DNA of 40,216 bases, taken from assembly GCA_029240055.1 (NCBI GenBank), contig JARBTT010000006.1:1-40216 (forward strand). Reading direction: 5' to 3'. The stretch's first letter is position 1. Every line of letters begins with the position of its first letter. The notes below the pieces were generated by a model. It did no database searches. It was not told the origin of the DNA and saw only the letters and a program-made list of their open reading frames with translations. This DNA is from Anaerosinus sp. (GTDB lineage Bacteria; Bacillota; Negativicutes; JARBTT01). Of the stretch, positions 18,555-27,008 are shown piece after piece. The translations under genes were made by a program, and so were the position numbers.

Positions 18555-19838
18555 ATACGTAAATTTAGTTTGATAATAACTTTTTTTCTACTGGTAGTGT
18601 TTTCACCAAGTATTGTAAGTGCTGCTGCAAATGATACAATAGAGAACATACAAGTGAGTGTGCAAACGGATAGCGGACAGATGATACCAGATAAAATAGT
18701 TAAGAGAATGCAGGCGAGTATTTATACGATTGGTGATAATGTTTTAAGTGGTCATCTTGTAGGCGATGTTGAGTTAAAAAAAGATAAGTATGAAAGTTTG
18801 ATCCACGAGGTTTTGGATCGGATTTTAATTGGTTATTCTATAAAATCTGTAATGATTGAACCACAAGCTAGTACCTCTATTGTTGTAGTTATTTCGCCAT
18901 GGCCAGATATTATCAATAAAGTTAATGTTGATGTTGTGGTGAACGAAGTTTCACCAGAGGTAAAAAATCTTATTTTAGCTGATCTGGCTGAAATTGATCA
19001 AGTGTTTAATACCGTTTTAGTCGGTTTGCCGATTGATGCGGTAGATTGGGCAAGGAGTATCATAAAAATATCACTTACAGATTTTTTATCAGTACAATTA
19101 CCAGAATATGATGCAAGCTTTGAAGTTGTTCCTAGCAATGTAACTACGTTGAAATTAAATTTGTATCCCAAAGGAAATATTATTCATGATGTAAATTTAT
19201 CTTTACACTCAGAATCAATTCCTAATATATTATTATTAAATTTTAGACCTTATATTCAAAAACAATCAGAAAAACTTATTGGGTTACCGGTAGAATTCGT
19301 TAAAAGACATCAGGCTTATTTTGTTAATGAACTTACGGACGTTTTGAGCCATGATAAAAATCTTAAAAATTTTGGTGTGACAACGAATATAAAAATGCAG
19401 GTAGCAAACAATACTGATATCATGATTAGTGCAGAAACGAATAAATATCGAATTTCATTGGAAGGATATTTAGATATCGGGCGAAAAGAAGATAATACCT
19501 CGCTAAAAGTTCACGCTGGTAAGATGATTTCAGAACAGGATGAAGTTTTTGTTGAGGCAGATTTTTTACCTCATAAAGTGCAGTGGAATCTATTACCGGG
19601 AATATCACATGATTTAACACCGCAAACAAGAATTGGTTTTAAGTATGATACGAATGAAAAGGCAACGGTTCTATGGGCAAAGCAACAAGTTGCAGAAAAA
19701 TGGTTGCTACGTTTTGAACATACGTCAAGCCGTGAATTTAATGAATTCGCTGTGCGCTATAAGTTGCATGATTTTGTTGGTGTGGAGTATGTCATAGATG
19801 ATAATGATAGCTGGCTAAGAATGGTTGGATATTTTTAA
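18555..19838 (+). CDS. Predicted exported/outer membrane protein of unknown function (POTRA-like periplasmic part plus beta-rich C-terminus); probable non-canonical ATA start
   Basis: Signal peptide (M)RKFSLIITFFLLVVFSPSIVSAAA. The ORF track starts at TTG 18570, but GAGGTGA (18542-18548) sits 6 nt before ATA 18555. Beta-rich C-terminal region ends in ...WLRMVGYF. Adjacent to bamA. Confidence 0.7.
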   Translation: MRKFSLIITFFLLVVFSPSIVSAAANDTIENIQVSVQTDSGQMIPDKIVKRMQASIYTIGDNVLSGHLVGDVELKKDKYESLIHEVLDRILIGYSIKSVMIEPQASTSIVVVISPWPDIINKVNVDVVVNEVSPEVKNLILADLAEIDQVFNTVLVGLPIDAVDWARSIIKISLTDFLSVQLPEYDASFEVVPSNVTTLKLNLYPKGNIIHDVNLSLHSESIPNILLLNFRPYIQKQSEKLIGLPVEFVKRHQAYFVNELTDVLSHDKNLKNFGVTTNIKMQVANNTDIMISAETNKYRISLEGYLDIGRKEDNTSLKVHAGKMISEQDEVFVEADFLPHKVQWNLLPGISHDLTPQTRIGFKYDTNEKATVLWAKQQVAEKWLLRFEHTSSREFNEFAVRYKLHDFVGVEYVIDDNDSWLRMVGYF

Positions 19839-19844
19839 ACTTTC

Positions 19845-19873
19845 TTGAATAACAAGATGGAGTTTGTTATAAT
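19845..19873 (+). promoter_or_regulatory. Sigma-A-type promoter upstream of the first OmpH gene
   Basis: TTGAAT (19845-19850), 17-bp spacer, TATAAT (19868-19873). Confidence 0.75.
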
Positions 19874-19956
19874 GAATAATGTCTTGCTAATAAAATAAGT
19901 CAAGGCAAAATGAGTTGAGATTTTAATGCCGGATAGGCAAAAAGGAGAATATTTAA

Positions 19957-20427
19957 ATGATAAAATTTGAAAAAAAACAAATCAAAGTTATTAGTGTAGC
20001 GATTGTACTTGCATTTGTATTTAGTGTAGTTGCTATTGGGGTATCTCAATCAGGTAAAGGCTTTGCTAGTGCAGCTGGATCTTCTTCTAATGTTGGAGTT
20101 GTAAATCAACAGATGATTGTTTCTCAACACCCAGATATGGCGGCAGCAAAAGAAGCAATGCAAAAAGAAGTAGAACAAGCAAAAGCAGATTTCGAGTCTA
20201 AATCCGCTAATATGAATGACCAAGATAAACAAGCATATTATCAACAATTGCAACAACGTTTAGCAAGCAAAGAAAAAGAGTTGATTTCTCCTATTATGGA
20301 TAAAGTAGAAGCTACGATTAAAAGTGTCGCAGATGCAAAAGGATTATCTGTTGTTCTTGATAAAAGCAATGTAGTTTACGGTGGACAAGATATTACTGAC
20401 GAAGTTGTAAAAAAGCTTTCTAAATAA
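19957..20427 (+). CDS. Skp/OmpH family periplasmic chaperone-like protein (copy 1)
   Basis: N-terminal export signal, VGVVNQQMIVSQHPDM, charged coiled coil, C-terminal AKGLSVVLDKSNVVYGGQDITDEVVKKL. Confidence 0.88.
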   Translation: MIKFEKKQIKVISVAIVLAFVFSVVAIGVSQSGKGFASAAGSSSNVGVVNQQMIVSQHPDMAAAKEAMQKEVEQAKADFESKSANMNDQDKQAYYQQLQQRLASKEKELISPIMDKVEATIKSVADAKGLSVVLDKSNVVYGGQDITDEVVKKLSK

Positions 20428-20463
20428 AATTGGTAGCGTAATTAAAAATACTGAATTTAGCAT

Positions 20464-20498
20464 GTACCGAGCAAGGGCAACCGCGCTCGGTACTTTAT
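20464..20498 (+). terminator. Putative intrinsic terminator or processing hairpin after the first OmpH gene
   Basis: GTACCGAGC-N12-GCTCGGTAC followed by TTTATT. Confidence 0.65.
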
Positions 20499-20514
20499 TA
20501 GAAAGGGTGGTTTC

Positions 20515-21477
20515 ATGGCGAGTCGAAAAATTTTGATTGCTAGTATCCTTGTTTTAGCTGTTATCGCATTTGCTGGATATTTATTCAAGGCTACAGTTGG
20601 TGACTCAAAAAACCCTAAAGGTTCGACAGCTGTAGCTACCCAAACAGATATTGGTATTATCGATATGAATAAGGCATTAAAAGCACATCCGAAATATCAA
20701 GACTTAGTGCGATTAAAAAAAGAATTGAATTCATTGACTGCCCAAAATGAAGCAGCACAAAACTTTACAATTGACAATCAGGCACCATTGGTAAATCAAG
20801 GTTCGCTTGATGATGCAATGCAGCAAAAACAAAATGAAAAATTAATTGCGAAACACGCTGAAATCAGTGAAAGATTAAAAAGGAAAAATAAAGAACTGAC
20901 AGATCAATTTGGAAAAGAATTTGAAGCTGAAGTAGCGACGATTAATACGTATTATCAACCGATCCTTTTCGATTTGAAATTGAAGGCGGAAACGGCTAAT
21001 ATTACTGAGGAAGCAAGAAAAGAACTAAATAACAAACGAATGAATTTAGAGAGTGAGCGCAACCAGAAAATAGCGCAAAAACAGCAAGAATTTAACAATA
21101 AGCTGAATACTATCATGCAAGATGAAACTAAAAAGGGTGAAATAGAGCTTGCTGAAGAGCGTAAGCAGATAGAAGAAGAAGCAAAGACAGAAAGAAATGT
21201 GAAGCAAGAAGAAATAGATACTCGTAATAACCAGGCGATGACCAATCAGAATGAAGCTATTAAATTAGATATCAATCAGGTAACAAAAGGTAAAGAAACT
21301 ATTATTTATAAAGAGCAAGAAATTGCTGTATTAGAAGAAAGTATGAACAATGATATTGCTAGTAAAGTTGCGAAAATAGCAATTGAAAAAAATTTAGCAA
21401 CTGTATTAGCGGTTGTTCAGGTTAATGTCAATGCAATAGACATTACGGATCTTGTTATTGCTGAGTTTAAGAAGTAA
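20515..21477 (+). CDS. Skp/OmpH-like protein, extended coiled-coil form (copy 2)
   Basis: IGIIDMNKALKAHPKYQDLVRLKKEL, long charged coiled coil, C-terminal EKNLATVLAVVQVNVNAIDITDLVIAEFKK resembling copies 1 and 3. Confidence 0.8.
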   Translation: MASRKILIASILVLAVIAFAGYLFKATVGDSKNPKGSTAVATQTDIGIIDMNKALKAHPKYQDLVRLKKELNSLTAQNEAAQNFTIDNQAPLVNQGSLDDAMQQKQNEKLIAKHAEISERLKRKNKELTDQFGKEFEAEVATINTYYQPILFDLKLKAETANITEEARKELNNKRMNLESERNQKIAQKQQEFNNKLNTIMQDETKKGEIELAEERKQIEEEAKTERNVKQEEIDTRNNQAMTNQNEAIKLDINQVTKGKETIIYKEQEIAVLEESMNNDIASKVAKIAIEKNLATVLAVVQVNVNAIDITDLVIAEFKK

Positions 21478-21533
21478 TGGAAAAGTGTATAATAGAAATG
21501 AAACTATTTAATTTTTTAAGGGAGGCTTCGTAA

Positions 21534-21953
21534 GTGAAATTACAAGCAAAGCGTATGGTAACACTGCTTATGGTAGTAGTGATGTCAGTAATGGTGTCAG
21601 GCTGCTTTAACGCGCAAAAAACAGGGGTTGTTGATGTACAAAGAGTAATGAAGGATAGTGCTAAGGTACAACAGTTCCAAGAGCAATTAAATACAAGTGG
21701 TAAAGATTTAACTCAAAAACTCGAACAAGAAAAAGGAACGCTATCAGCTGAGCAGTTTCAAAAACGTCAGCAAGAAGTATATGCCGATTTTGTAAAACAA
21801 AAACAAGACTTAGAAAATCAAATGGATACTTTAATCAATCAGGCATTGGCAGATATCGCGAAAGAGAAAGGTCTATCCGTTGTATTATATAAAAATAATG
21901 TAGCACAGGGTGGCATAGATGTAACGGATGATGTCATTCAAAAGTTGCAGTAG
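21534..21953 (+). CDS. Skp/OmpH family protein, predicted lipoprotein (copy 3)
   Basis: Lipobox-like VMVSGC after a hydrophobic stretch; TGVVDVQRVMKDS; C-terminal EKGLSVVLYKNNVAQGGIDVTDDVIQKLQ. Confidence 0.87.
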   Translation: MKLQAKRMVTLLMVVVMSVMVSGCFNAQKTGVVDVQRVMKDSAKVQQFQEQLNTSGKDLTQKLEQEKGTLSAEQFQKRQQEVYADFVKQKQDLENQMDTLINQALADIAKEKGLSVVLYKNNVAQGGIDVTDDVIQKLQ

Positions 21954-21971
21954 TATTGGGAGGACGATGTC

Positions 21972-22994
21972 TTGAAAATGACATTACAAGAAATTGCCAA
22001 GTTAGTAGATGGCAATATATTGGGCAAGGCAGAAATTACAATCACAGGTGTGACAAATCTTGATAATGCAACGGCAAGTGATATTTCCTTTGCAGTAGAA
22101 CCTCATATTTCACAAGGTGAGACCTGTAATGCGGGTGCGGTCATTATTCCAGACAATGTTGAACAATACGGCAAGCCAGCAATTCGTGTAGCTAATCCGA
22201 GAGCCGCATTTACTAAGTTATTAGAACTATTTACACCACCACTGAAAATCAAACGTGAAGTCCATAGCACAGTGGTGATTGGTGAAAATGTTACGATTGG
22301 TAACAATGTTGCGATTATGCCTTATGTTGTGATTGCCGATGATGCGATCGTTGGTGATAACGTTATTTTATATCCACACACTTATGTGGGACAAAATGCC
22401 ACGATTGCTGAAGATAGTGTGATCTATCCTAATGTAACAATACGTGAATATTGCAGAGTTGGTAAACGTGTGATTATTCATAGTGGCACAGTGATTGGTA
22501 GTGATGGATTCGGTTTTATTACCGAGCAAGGTAAGCATAGCAAAGTTCCCCAAGTTGGTAATGTAGTATTAGAGGATGATGTTGAAATTGGAGCAAATGT
22601 TGGCATTGATCGTGCAACAACTGGCTCAACGATTATCAAGCAAGGAACAAAAGTAGATAACCTTGTGCATCTTGCACACAATGTAGTCATTGGTGAAAAT
22701 GGCTTGATTTGCTCGCAGACAGGGATTGCTGGCAGTACAAAAGTTGGTAATAATGTTACGTTTGCTGGGCAATGTGGCTCAGTTGGTCATATCAATATTG
22801 GCGATAATTGCGTATTTGTTGCAAGGTCAGCTCCGATTGGTAATGTGCCGGCAGGGTCTTATTATGGTGGTTTTCCAGCACGTCCTCATAAAGAGTGGTT
22901 GCGTAATGAAGCGGCAGCAAACAAAGCCGTAGAACTTGTCAAAAAAGTTCGCGACCTTGAAAAGCGGTTAGCCCAATTAGAAAATAAAAACTAA
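21972..22994 (+). CDS. lpxD: UDP-3-O-acylglucosamine N-acyltransferase LpxD
   Basis: LQEIAKLVDGNILGKAEITITGVTNLDNATASDISF, hexapeptide repeats, GSDGFGFITEQGKHSKVPQVGNVVLEDDVEIGANVGIDRATTGSTII. TTG start with GGGAGGA upstream. Confidence 0.96.
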   Translation: MKMTLQEIAKLVDGNILGKAEITITGVTNLDNATASDISFAVEPHISQGETCNAGAVIIPDNVEQYGKPAIRVANPRAAFTKLLELFTPPLKIKREVHSTVVIGENVTIGNNVAIMPYVVIADDAIVGDNVILYPHTYVGQNATIAEDSVIYPNVTIREYCRVGKRVIIHSGTVIGSDGFGFITEQGKHSKVPQVGNVVLEDDVEIGANVGIDRATTGSTIIKQGTKVDNLVHLAHNVVIGENGLICSQTGIAGSTKVGNNVTFAGQCGSVGHINIGDNCVFVARSAPIGNVPAGSYYGGFPARPHKEWLRNEAAANKAVELVKKVRDLEKRLAQLENKN

Positions 22995-23008
22995 GGTTTA
23001 TGAATTGA

Positions 23009-23036
23009 GGCTGTTGCAATCTGTAACAGCCTTTTT
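23009..23036 (+). terminator. Intrinsic terminator after lpxD
   Basis: GGCTGTTGCA-ATC-TGTAACAGCC followed by TTTTT. Confidence 0.85.
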
Positions 23037-23072
23037 ACTGAAGAAATATGGGATTTTGAAAGGGTTTTATTT

Positions 23073-23690
23073 ATGAAAAAATTATTGCTAAGTACAGCAA
23101 TCTTACTATCCTTAACGAATATGACGTATGCAGCTTCTTCAACTACCGGAACCACAGGGATGATTAATACACCTACGGCGGATGTTCTTCGTGAGGGACA
23201 AGTTTCATTGGGATATTACAATCTCCATGAAGGTAAAACTGCGAGTATTGGTTTTAGTGCAACAAAAAATTTAGAAGTTAGTGTAGCTCGTACAGATTTT
23301 GATTTTTCCGATAAAGCAACTTATGTAAACGCTAAATACGCGATAGCCGCAGAAGGGGTATTGACACCGGGGATTGCTATTGGGGTAGAAGATATTGCTA
23401 ATAAAAGAGATCGTACAGCCTACGCGGTTGTAAGCAAAGGACTGCCACTTGGCTTTAGAGCACATGTCGGCGTTGGGAATGGTAGATATGATGGCATGTT
23501 TTGTTCCCTAGAAAAAAATATCACGCCACTGGGGATCAAAGGGGTATTTCCTGATACGACATTGATTGTTGAAAATGACGGACACGATATCAATTATGGG
23601 GTGCGTATGTCAATCGTACCAGGATTAAAAGTAAATGCTGGTTGGCGCGATAAGGAAACGTATGTTGGCGTAACGTATAATTTATATTAA
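23073..23690 (+). CDS. YjbH-domain-like small exported protein, predicted OM beta-barrel
   Basis: Signal peptide; TTGTTGMINTPTADVLREGQVSLGYYN resembles the YjbH N-terminal motif; beta-rich, ends VTYNLY. Confidence 0.65.
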   Translation: MKKLLLSTAILLSLTNMTYAASSTTGTTGMINTPTADVLREGQVSLGYYNLHEGKTASIGFSATKNLEVSVARTDFDFSDKATYVNAKYAIAAEGVLTPGIAIGVEDIANKRDRTAYAVVSKGLPLGFRAHVGVGNGRYDGMFCSLEKNITPLGIKGVFPDTTLIVENDGHDINYGVRMSIVPGLKVNAGWRDKETYVGVTYNLY

Positions 23691-23718
23691 TAAGGGGATT
23701 ATGGCTGGAGTTGATTCG

Positions 23719-24570
23719 ATGACTTATTTATTGATTAAATTGTTTAGTAAGATTGTTTGCCTGTTACCGTTCAAAATGCAGCAGATGCTTGGAAAGTTTA
23801 TTGGTCACGTTACATGGGGGATTGTGCCTGGAAAACGTAAATTGATGGCAATAGAAAATATTGTTTTAGCATTAGGGGTTGAAGAGTTAGAAGCAAGGCA
23901 GATTGCCAAGCATAGTTGGACTCGTTTTGGTAAAATGCTGATTGAAGTCATGGTATTTCCGAAGCTCAAAAAAGATATCAATTGCTATGTGAAGATTGAA
24001 GGTAGAGAAAATATTGACAAAGCACTTGATTATGGGAAAGGCATAGTGCTTCCAACCGCCCACAGTGGTAATTGGGAACTGATGGGCGGGGCACTGGCAT
24101 TAAATGGCTACCCCATTGTCGGTGTTGCCCAAAAACAAGCCAATGGTGATATGGATCGATTGATTAATGAATATCGGGCTTTAGTTGGTATCCATGTCAC
24201 TTATAAAAATGGCGTGCGCGAAATGATTAAAATGTTAGGTCAGGGTAGTGTGATTGCGCTTTTAATGGATCAAGATGCGGGACGTGATGGTATAGAATTG
24301 GAGTTTTTCGGCAGGAAAGCTTCTTGCCCACAAGGACCAGCTTTCTTGGCTCGAATTAATAATGCTCCACTTCTGCCAACCTTTATTACCGAAAATAGTG
24401 ATGGAACACATACGATCACCATCAAAGAGCCATTTTTTGTCACGAAAACAGAAAATAAGCAAGAGGATATTAAGAAAACGACGGAAAAGTTAACACGAAT
24501 GATTGAAGAGCATATCAGAAAACACCCAATAGAATGGTTTTGGATGCATAATAGATGGAAGCAACGATAA
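23719..24570 (+). CDS. Lipid A biosynthesis (LpxL/HtrB-type) acyltransferase; start uncertain (23701 or 23719)
   Basis: TAHSGNWELMGGALALNGYPIVGVAQKQ, MDQDAGRDGIELEFFGRKASCPQGPAFLARI, HIRKHPIEWFWMHNRWKQR. Confidence 0.9.
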   Translation: MTYLLIKLFSKIVCLLPFKMQQMLGKFIGHVTWGIVPGKRKLMAIENIVLALGVEELEARQIAKHSWTRFGKMLIEVMVFPKLKKDINCYVKIEGRENIDKALDYGKGIVLPTAHSGNWELMGGALALNGYPIVGVAQKQANGDMDRLINEYRALVGIHVTYKNGVREMIKMLGQGSVIALLMDQDAGRDGIELEFFGRKASCPQGPAFLARINNAPLLPTFITENSDGTHTITIKEPFFVTKTENKQEDIKKTTEKLTRMIEEHIRKHPIEWFWMHNRWKQR

Positions 24571-24572
24571 AA

Positions 24573-24600
24573 AATCCCCAAATGGGGATTTTTTTATTTT
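24573..24600 (+). terminator. Intrinsic terminator after the LpxL-like gene
   Basis: AATCCCC-AAAT-GGGGATT followed by TTTTTATTTT. Confidence 0.9.
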
Positions 24601-24669
24601 TGCAAAACATAAAGTCAAACGTTATGGAGCAAAATAATGTGAGGTATTCTATGATTGCGGGGTAGAAAA

Positions 24670-26988
24670 ATGAAATTTTTTAAACGCGATATTATATTAC
24701 TTTTACTTGTTAGTATTTTATTGGGGGCGGCTTTTGCCAAAGCAGTTTCGTATGGAGCAAATTTTTACTTTAAAGAAAAATTAGTAAGTTTAGTTGGTGA
24801 TTATGGAGAATACGATCTGATTGTACAAATACGCGAAGACAACAAAGCAGATGGGCAGATGCAATTAGAAAAGATTATCAACGAAAGTTTAGCGGGGGCA
24901 AAGTATAAAGAAGGGCCAGTCATTACGCAAAAAGCTAATTTCTTTGTGGCGTTACCAAGTGAATACAAAAATAAAGCGGTGTATGAAAATTTAGAACGAA
25001 TTTTTTCGAGTATTCCTGGCGGTGTAGGTATTAGCATTGTGACAGAACCAAAGCTAAATATTCGCGGAGTACCATCAGGTGCTGTAGAGATGATTATAGA
25101 CCAATTGCAAGCAATTCCCGGCGTTGACTTTGTGTATCGGAGTGGCTCGAGCATTGGTGTAGTGTTAGCTGGAGCAGAAAAAATTGCTACTATAACAGCA
25201 CAAGTGGAGGCAATTCTTAGTGCGAATAAAATGGTAGAAGTAAGTTTTCCTGCTGGTTTGGAGCCGGAGAATCCGGTGCTGTTGGCAGAAAATATCGTAA
25301 CTGCTTTATATAAAAATTTACAGCCTAAGATTGCAAAATATGTATCAGTAGATAGTAGCAATGATGATATTGCTCATCTGACAAGTACCATGCAAGAGTT
25401 GCGCAAATTTCTAAAAGCATATCAAACAAAAGTTTTTGTAACACCAGGAAAGAATGTGCAATTAGCAAAAGGAAATACTGTAGTATTGCAGGGAGAAGGA
25501 GAGAAAAAAGTAGAAGTTGGTGATGTCCTGCAAAGAAATAATATTGCTGTGTCATTAACCGAAGCAAATGCGAATGGTTCCTATACTGGAGTGATTACGC
25601 AAGGAGACGGAAGCAACTTAAAAAGTAATCTTGTGTATTTGCTTGATAAAGATAAGGTGACAGCTTATGCTGGAACAGCGACGTGGCAAAGTCCTCGAGA
25701 TGAGCTTCTTTATGCGTTATCGCAAACGGAAAAAATAACGAAAGAATTGCCTAGTTTTGCTAAGGAAAGCAATACGGTAAGCAAATTAGCTTTAGATACC
25801 TTGCAAAGTTATAATGAGAATGAAACAAATGTGCAGAGAACCTTAAGCAATATGGATGATGCGGTCATCTCAATTAATAGTGCCACTGAAAAATTGGAAG
25901 CCGTTGATGTACAAGCAATTCAAGATCGCATTGATAGCTCATCAAAGACAATGACAAAGTTGCTAGGAACGCTGCGATTAGTACGTTTGATTAATCCCGA
26001 TGTATCACTAGCCATGGGAACGTTAAAAGAAACACAAGAGAAAATGAATGCCTTCGGAGAATTGCTTAATGGGCTTAATAGTGTCAATGAACAAGCTATT
26101 GCGACAAAAAATATTTTAGCAACAATGGCTGATAATGGAAATAGATTAAATAGCTCATTGCAAGCATTCAATCAAGGAAAAACAAAAGGAAATTTAATTG
26201 ATGCAAATAAAAGATTGACTCAATTGGCAAACACTGATTTTACAAATGTTAGTGAAGCACTCCAAACGTTACAAGTATCCGCCCCCAAATTGAATGATGA
26301 AGAAATGAATAGTTCCATCACCTTAATGGATAAGATGATCAATGGTCAAGTCATACCAAATAAGAGATTGCAGATTATGATAGATCATTCTATCTGGCTA
26401 GAAAATATTAAGCCAATTATTTATGGGGCTGTTGGGCATCAAAACATTGGCATTTTTGATTCAAATATTGGCGTCATCGAACCGAATGTATACTTACAAG
26501 CTTATCAGGTGTTAAACGAAGTACAAGCAGTACTTGCTGGGCTTACCGCATTTGTGGTTACATTGGCTTTATTGGCGTTTGACCATACTGCAGTTATGTC
26601 AGCTTTGCGTAATCAAAGATTAAGTAACCGTGTGCAAAAACAGCAAAAAGGTATGATCCAAGTTAGTAAACAGTTAATAAAAAGTATAGCTTATCGTGAA
26701 AATGTCTATGGAATGGTGGTAGGGGCTATTTTGCTTAGTTTTATATTTTATTTTTCCGGAGCGGGAATCCCTTACGTTAGTTGGTATCTAGTTCCTATTA
26801 TTGGGATGCTTTTTGGCTTATTGATCGCTTTGATTACGGAAAAAATTACACCGGTTTCGGTAGAAGAAATATTTGCTGGAAAATCACTAGGAATGTCTTT
26901 TACTGAAATCATGCGTGAAATTGTCATTCCAAATGGAAGACCAGGGATACTAGAACGCTTAAATCGGCAGAAGCTAAAATTCAAATAA
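24670..26988 (+). CDS. Large membrane protein, putative ABC transporter permease of unusual architecture (TM + ~560-aa extracytoplasmic region + 3 TM)
   Basis: ATG 24670 preceded by GCGGGG. TM1 IILLLLVSILLGAAFAKAV; alpha/beta region then helical Asn/Gln/Thr-rich region; TM2-4 AVLAGLTAFVVTLALLAF, VYGMVVGAILLSFIFYFSGAG, YLVPIIGMLFGLLIALI. C-terminal SLGMSFTEIMREIVIPNGRPGIL is EAA-loop-like. 20 nt upstream of an ABC ATPase. Confidence 0.7.
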   Translation: MKFFKRDIILLLLVSILLGAAFAKAVSYGANFYFKEKLVSLVGDYGEYDLIVQIREDNKADGQMQLEKIINESLAGAKYKEGPVITQKANFFVALPSEYKNKAVYENLERIFSSIPGGVGISIVTEPKLNIRGVPSGAVEMIIDQLQAIPGVDFVYRSGSSIGVVLAGAEKIATITAQVEAILSANKMVEVSFPAGLEPENPVLLAENIVTALYKNLQPKIAKYVSVDSSNDDIAHLTSTMQELRKFLKAYQTKVFVTPGKNVQLAKGNTVVLQGEGEKKVEVGDVLQRNNIAVSLTEANANGSYTGVITQGDGSNLKSNLVYLLDKDKVTAYAGTATWQSPRDELLYALSQTEKITKELPSFAKESNTVSKLALDTLQSYNENETNVQRTLSNMDDAVISINSATEKLEAVDVQAIQDRIDSSSKTMTKLLGTLRLVRLINPDVSLAMGTLKETQEKMNAFGELLNGLNSVNEQAIATKNILATMADNGNRLNSSLQAFNQGKTKGNLIDANKRLTQLANTDFTNVSEALQTLQVSAPKLNDEEMNSSITLMDKMINGQVIPNKRLQIMIDHSIWLENIKPIIYGAVGHQNIGIFDSNIGVIEPNVYLQAYQVLNEVQAVLAGLTAFVVTLALLAFDHTAVMSALRNQRLSNRVQKQQKGMIQVSKQLIKSIAYRENVYGMVVGAILLSFIFYFSGAGIPYVSWYLVPIIGMLFGLLIALITEKITPVSVEEIFAGKSLGMSFTEIMREIVIPNGRPGILERLNRQKLKFK

Positions 26989-27008
26989 TTTGTATAAAGG
27001 GTGATCAT

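Noticed and set aside
21488-21493. TATAAT before the third OmpH gene
   Set aside because: No -35-like hexamer at proper spacing; may be a weak internal promoter but not supportable.
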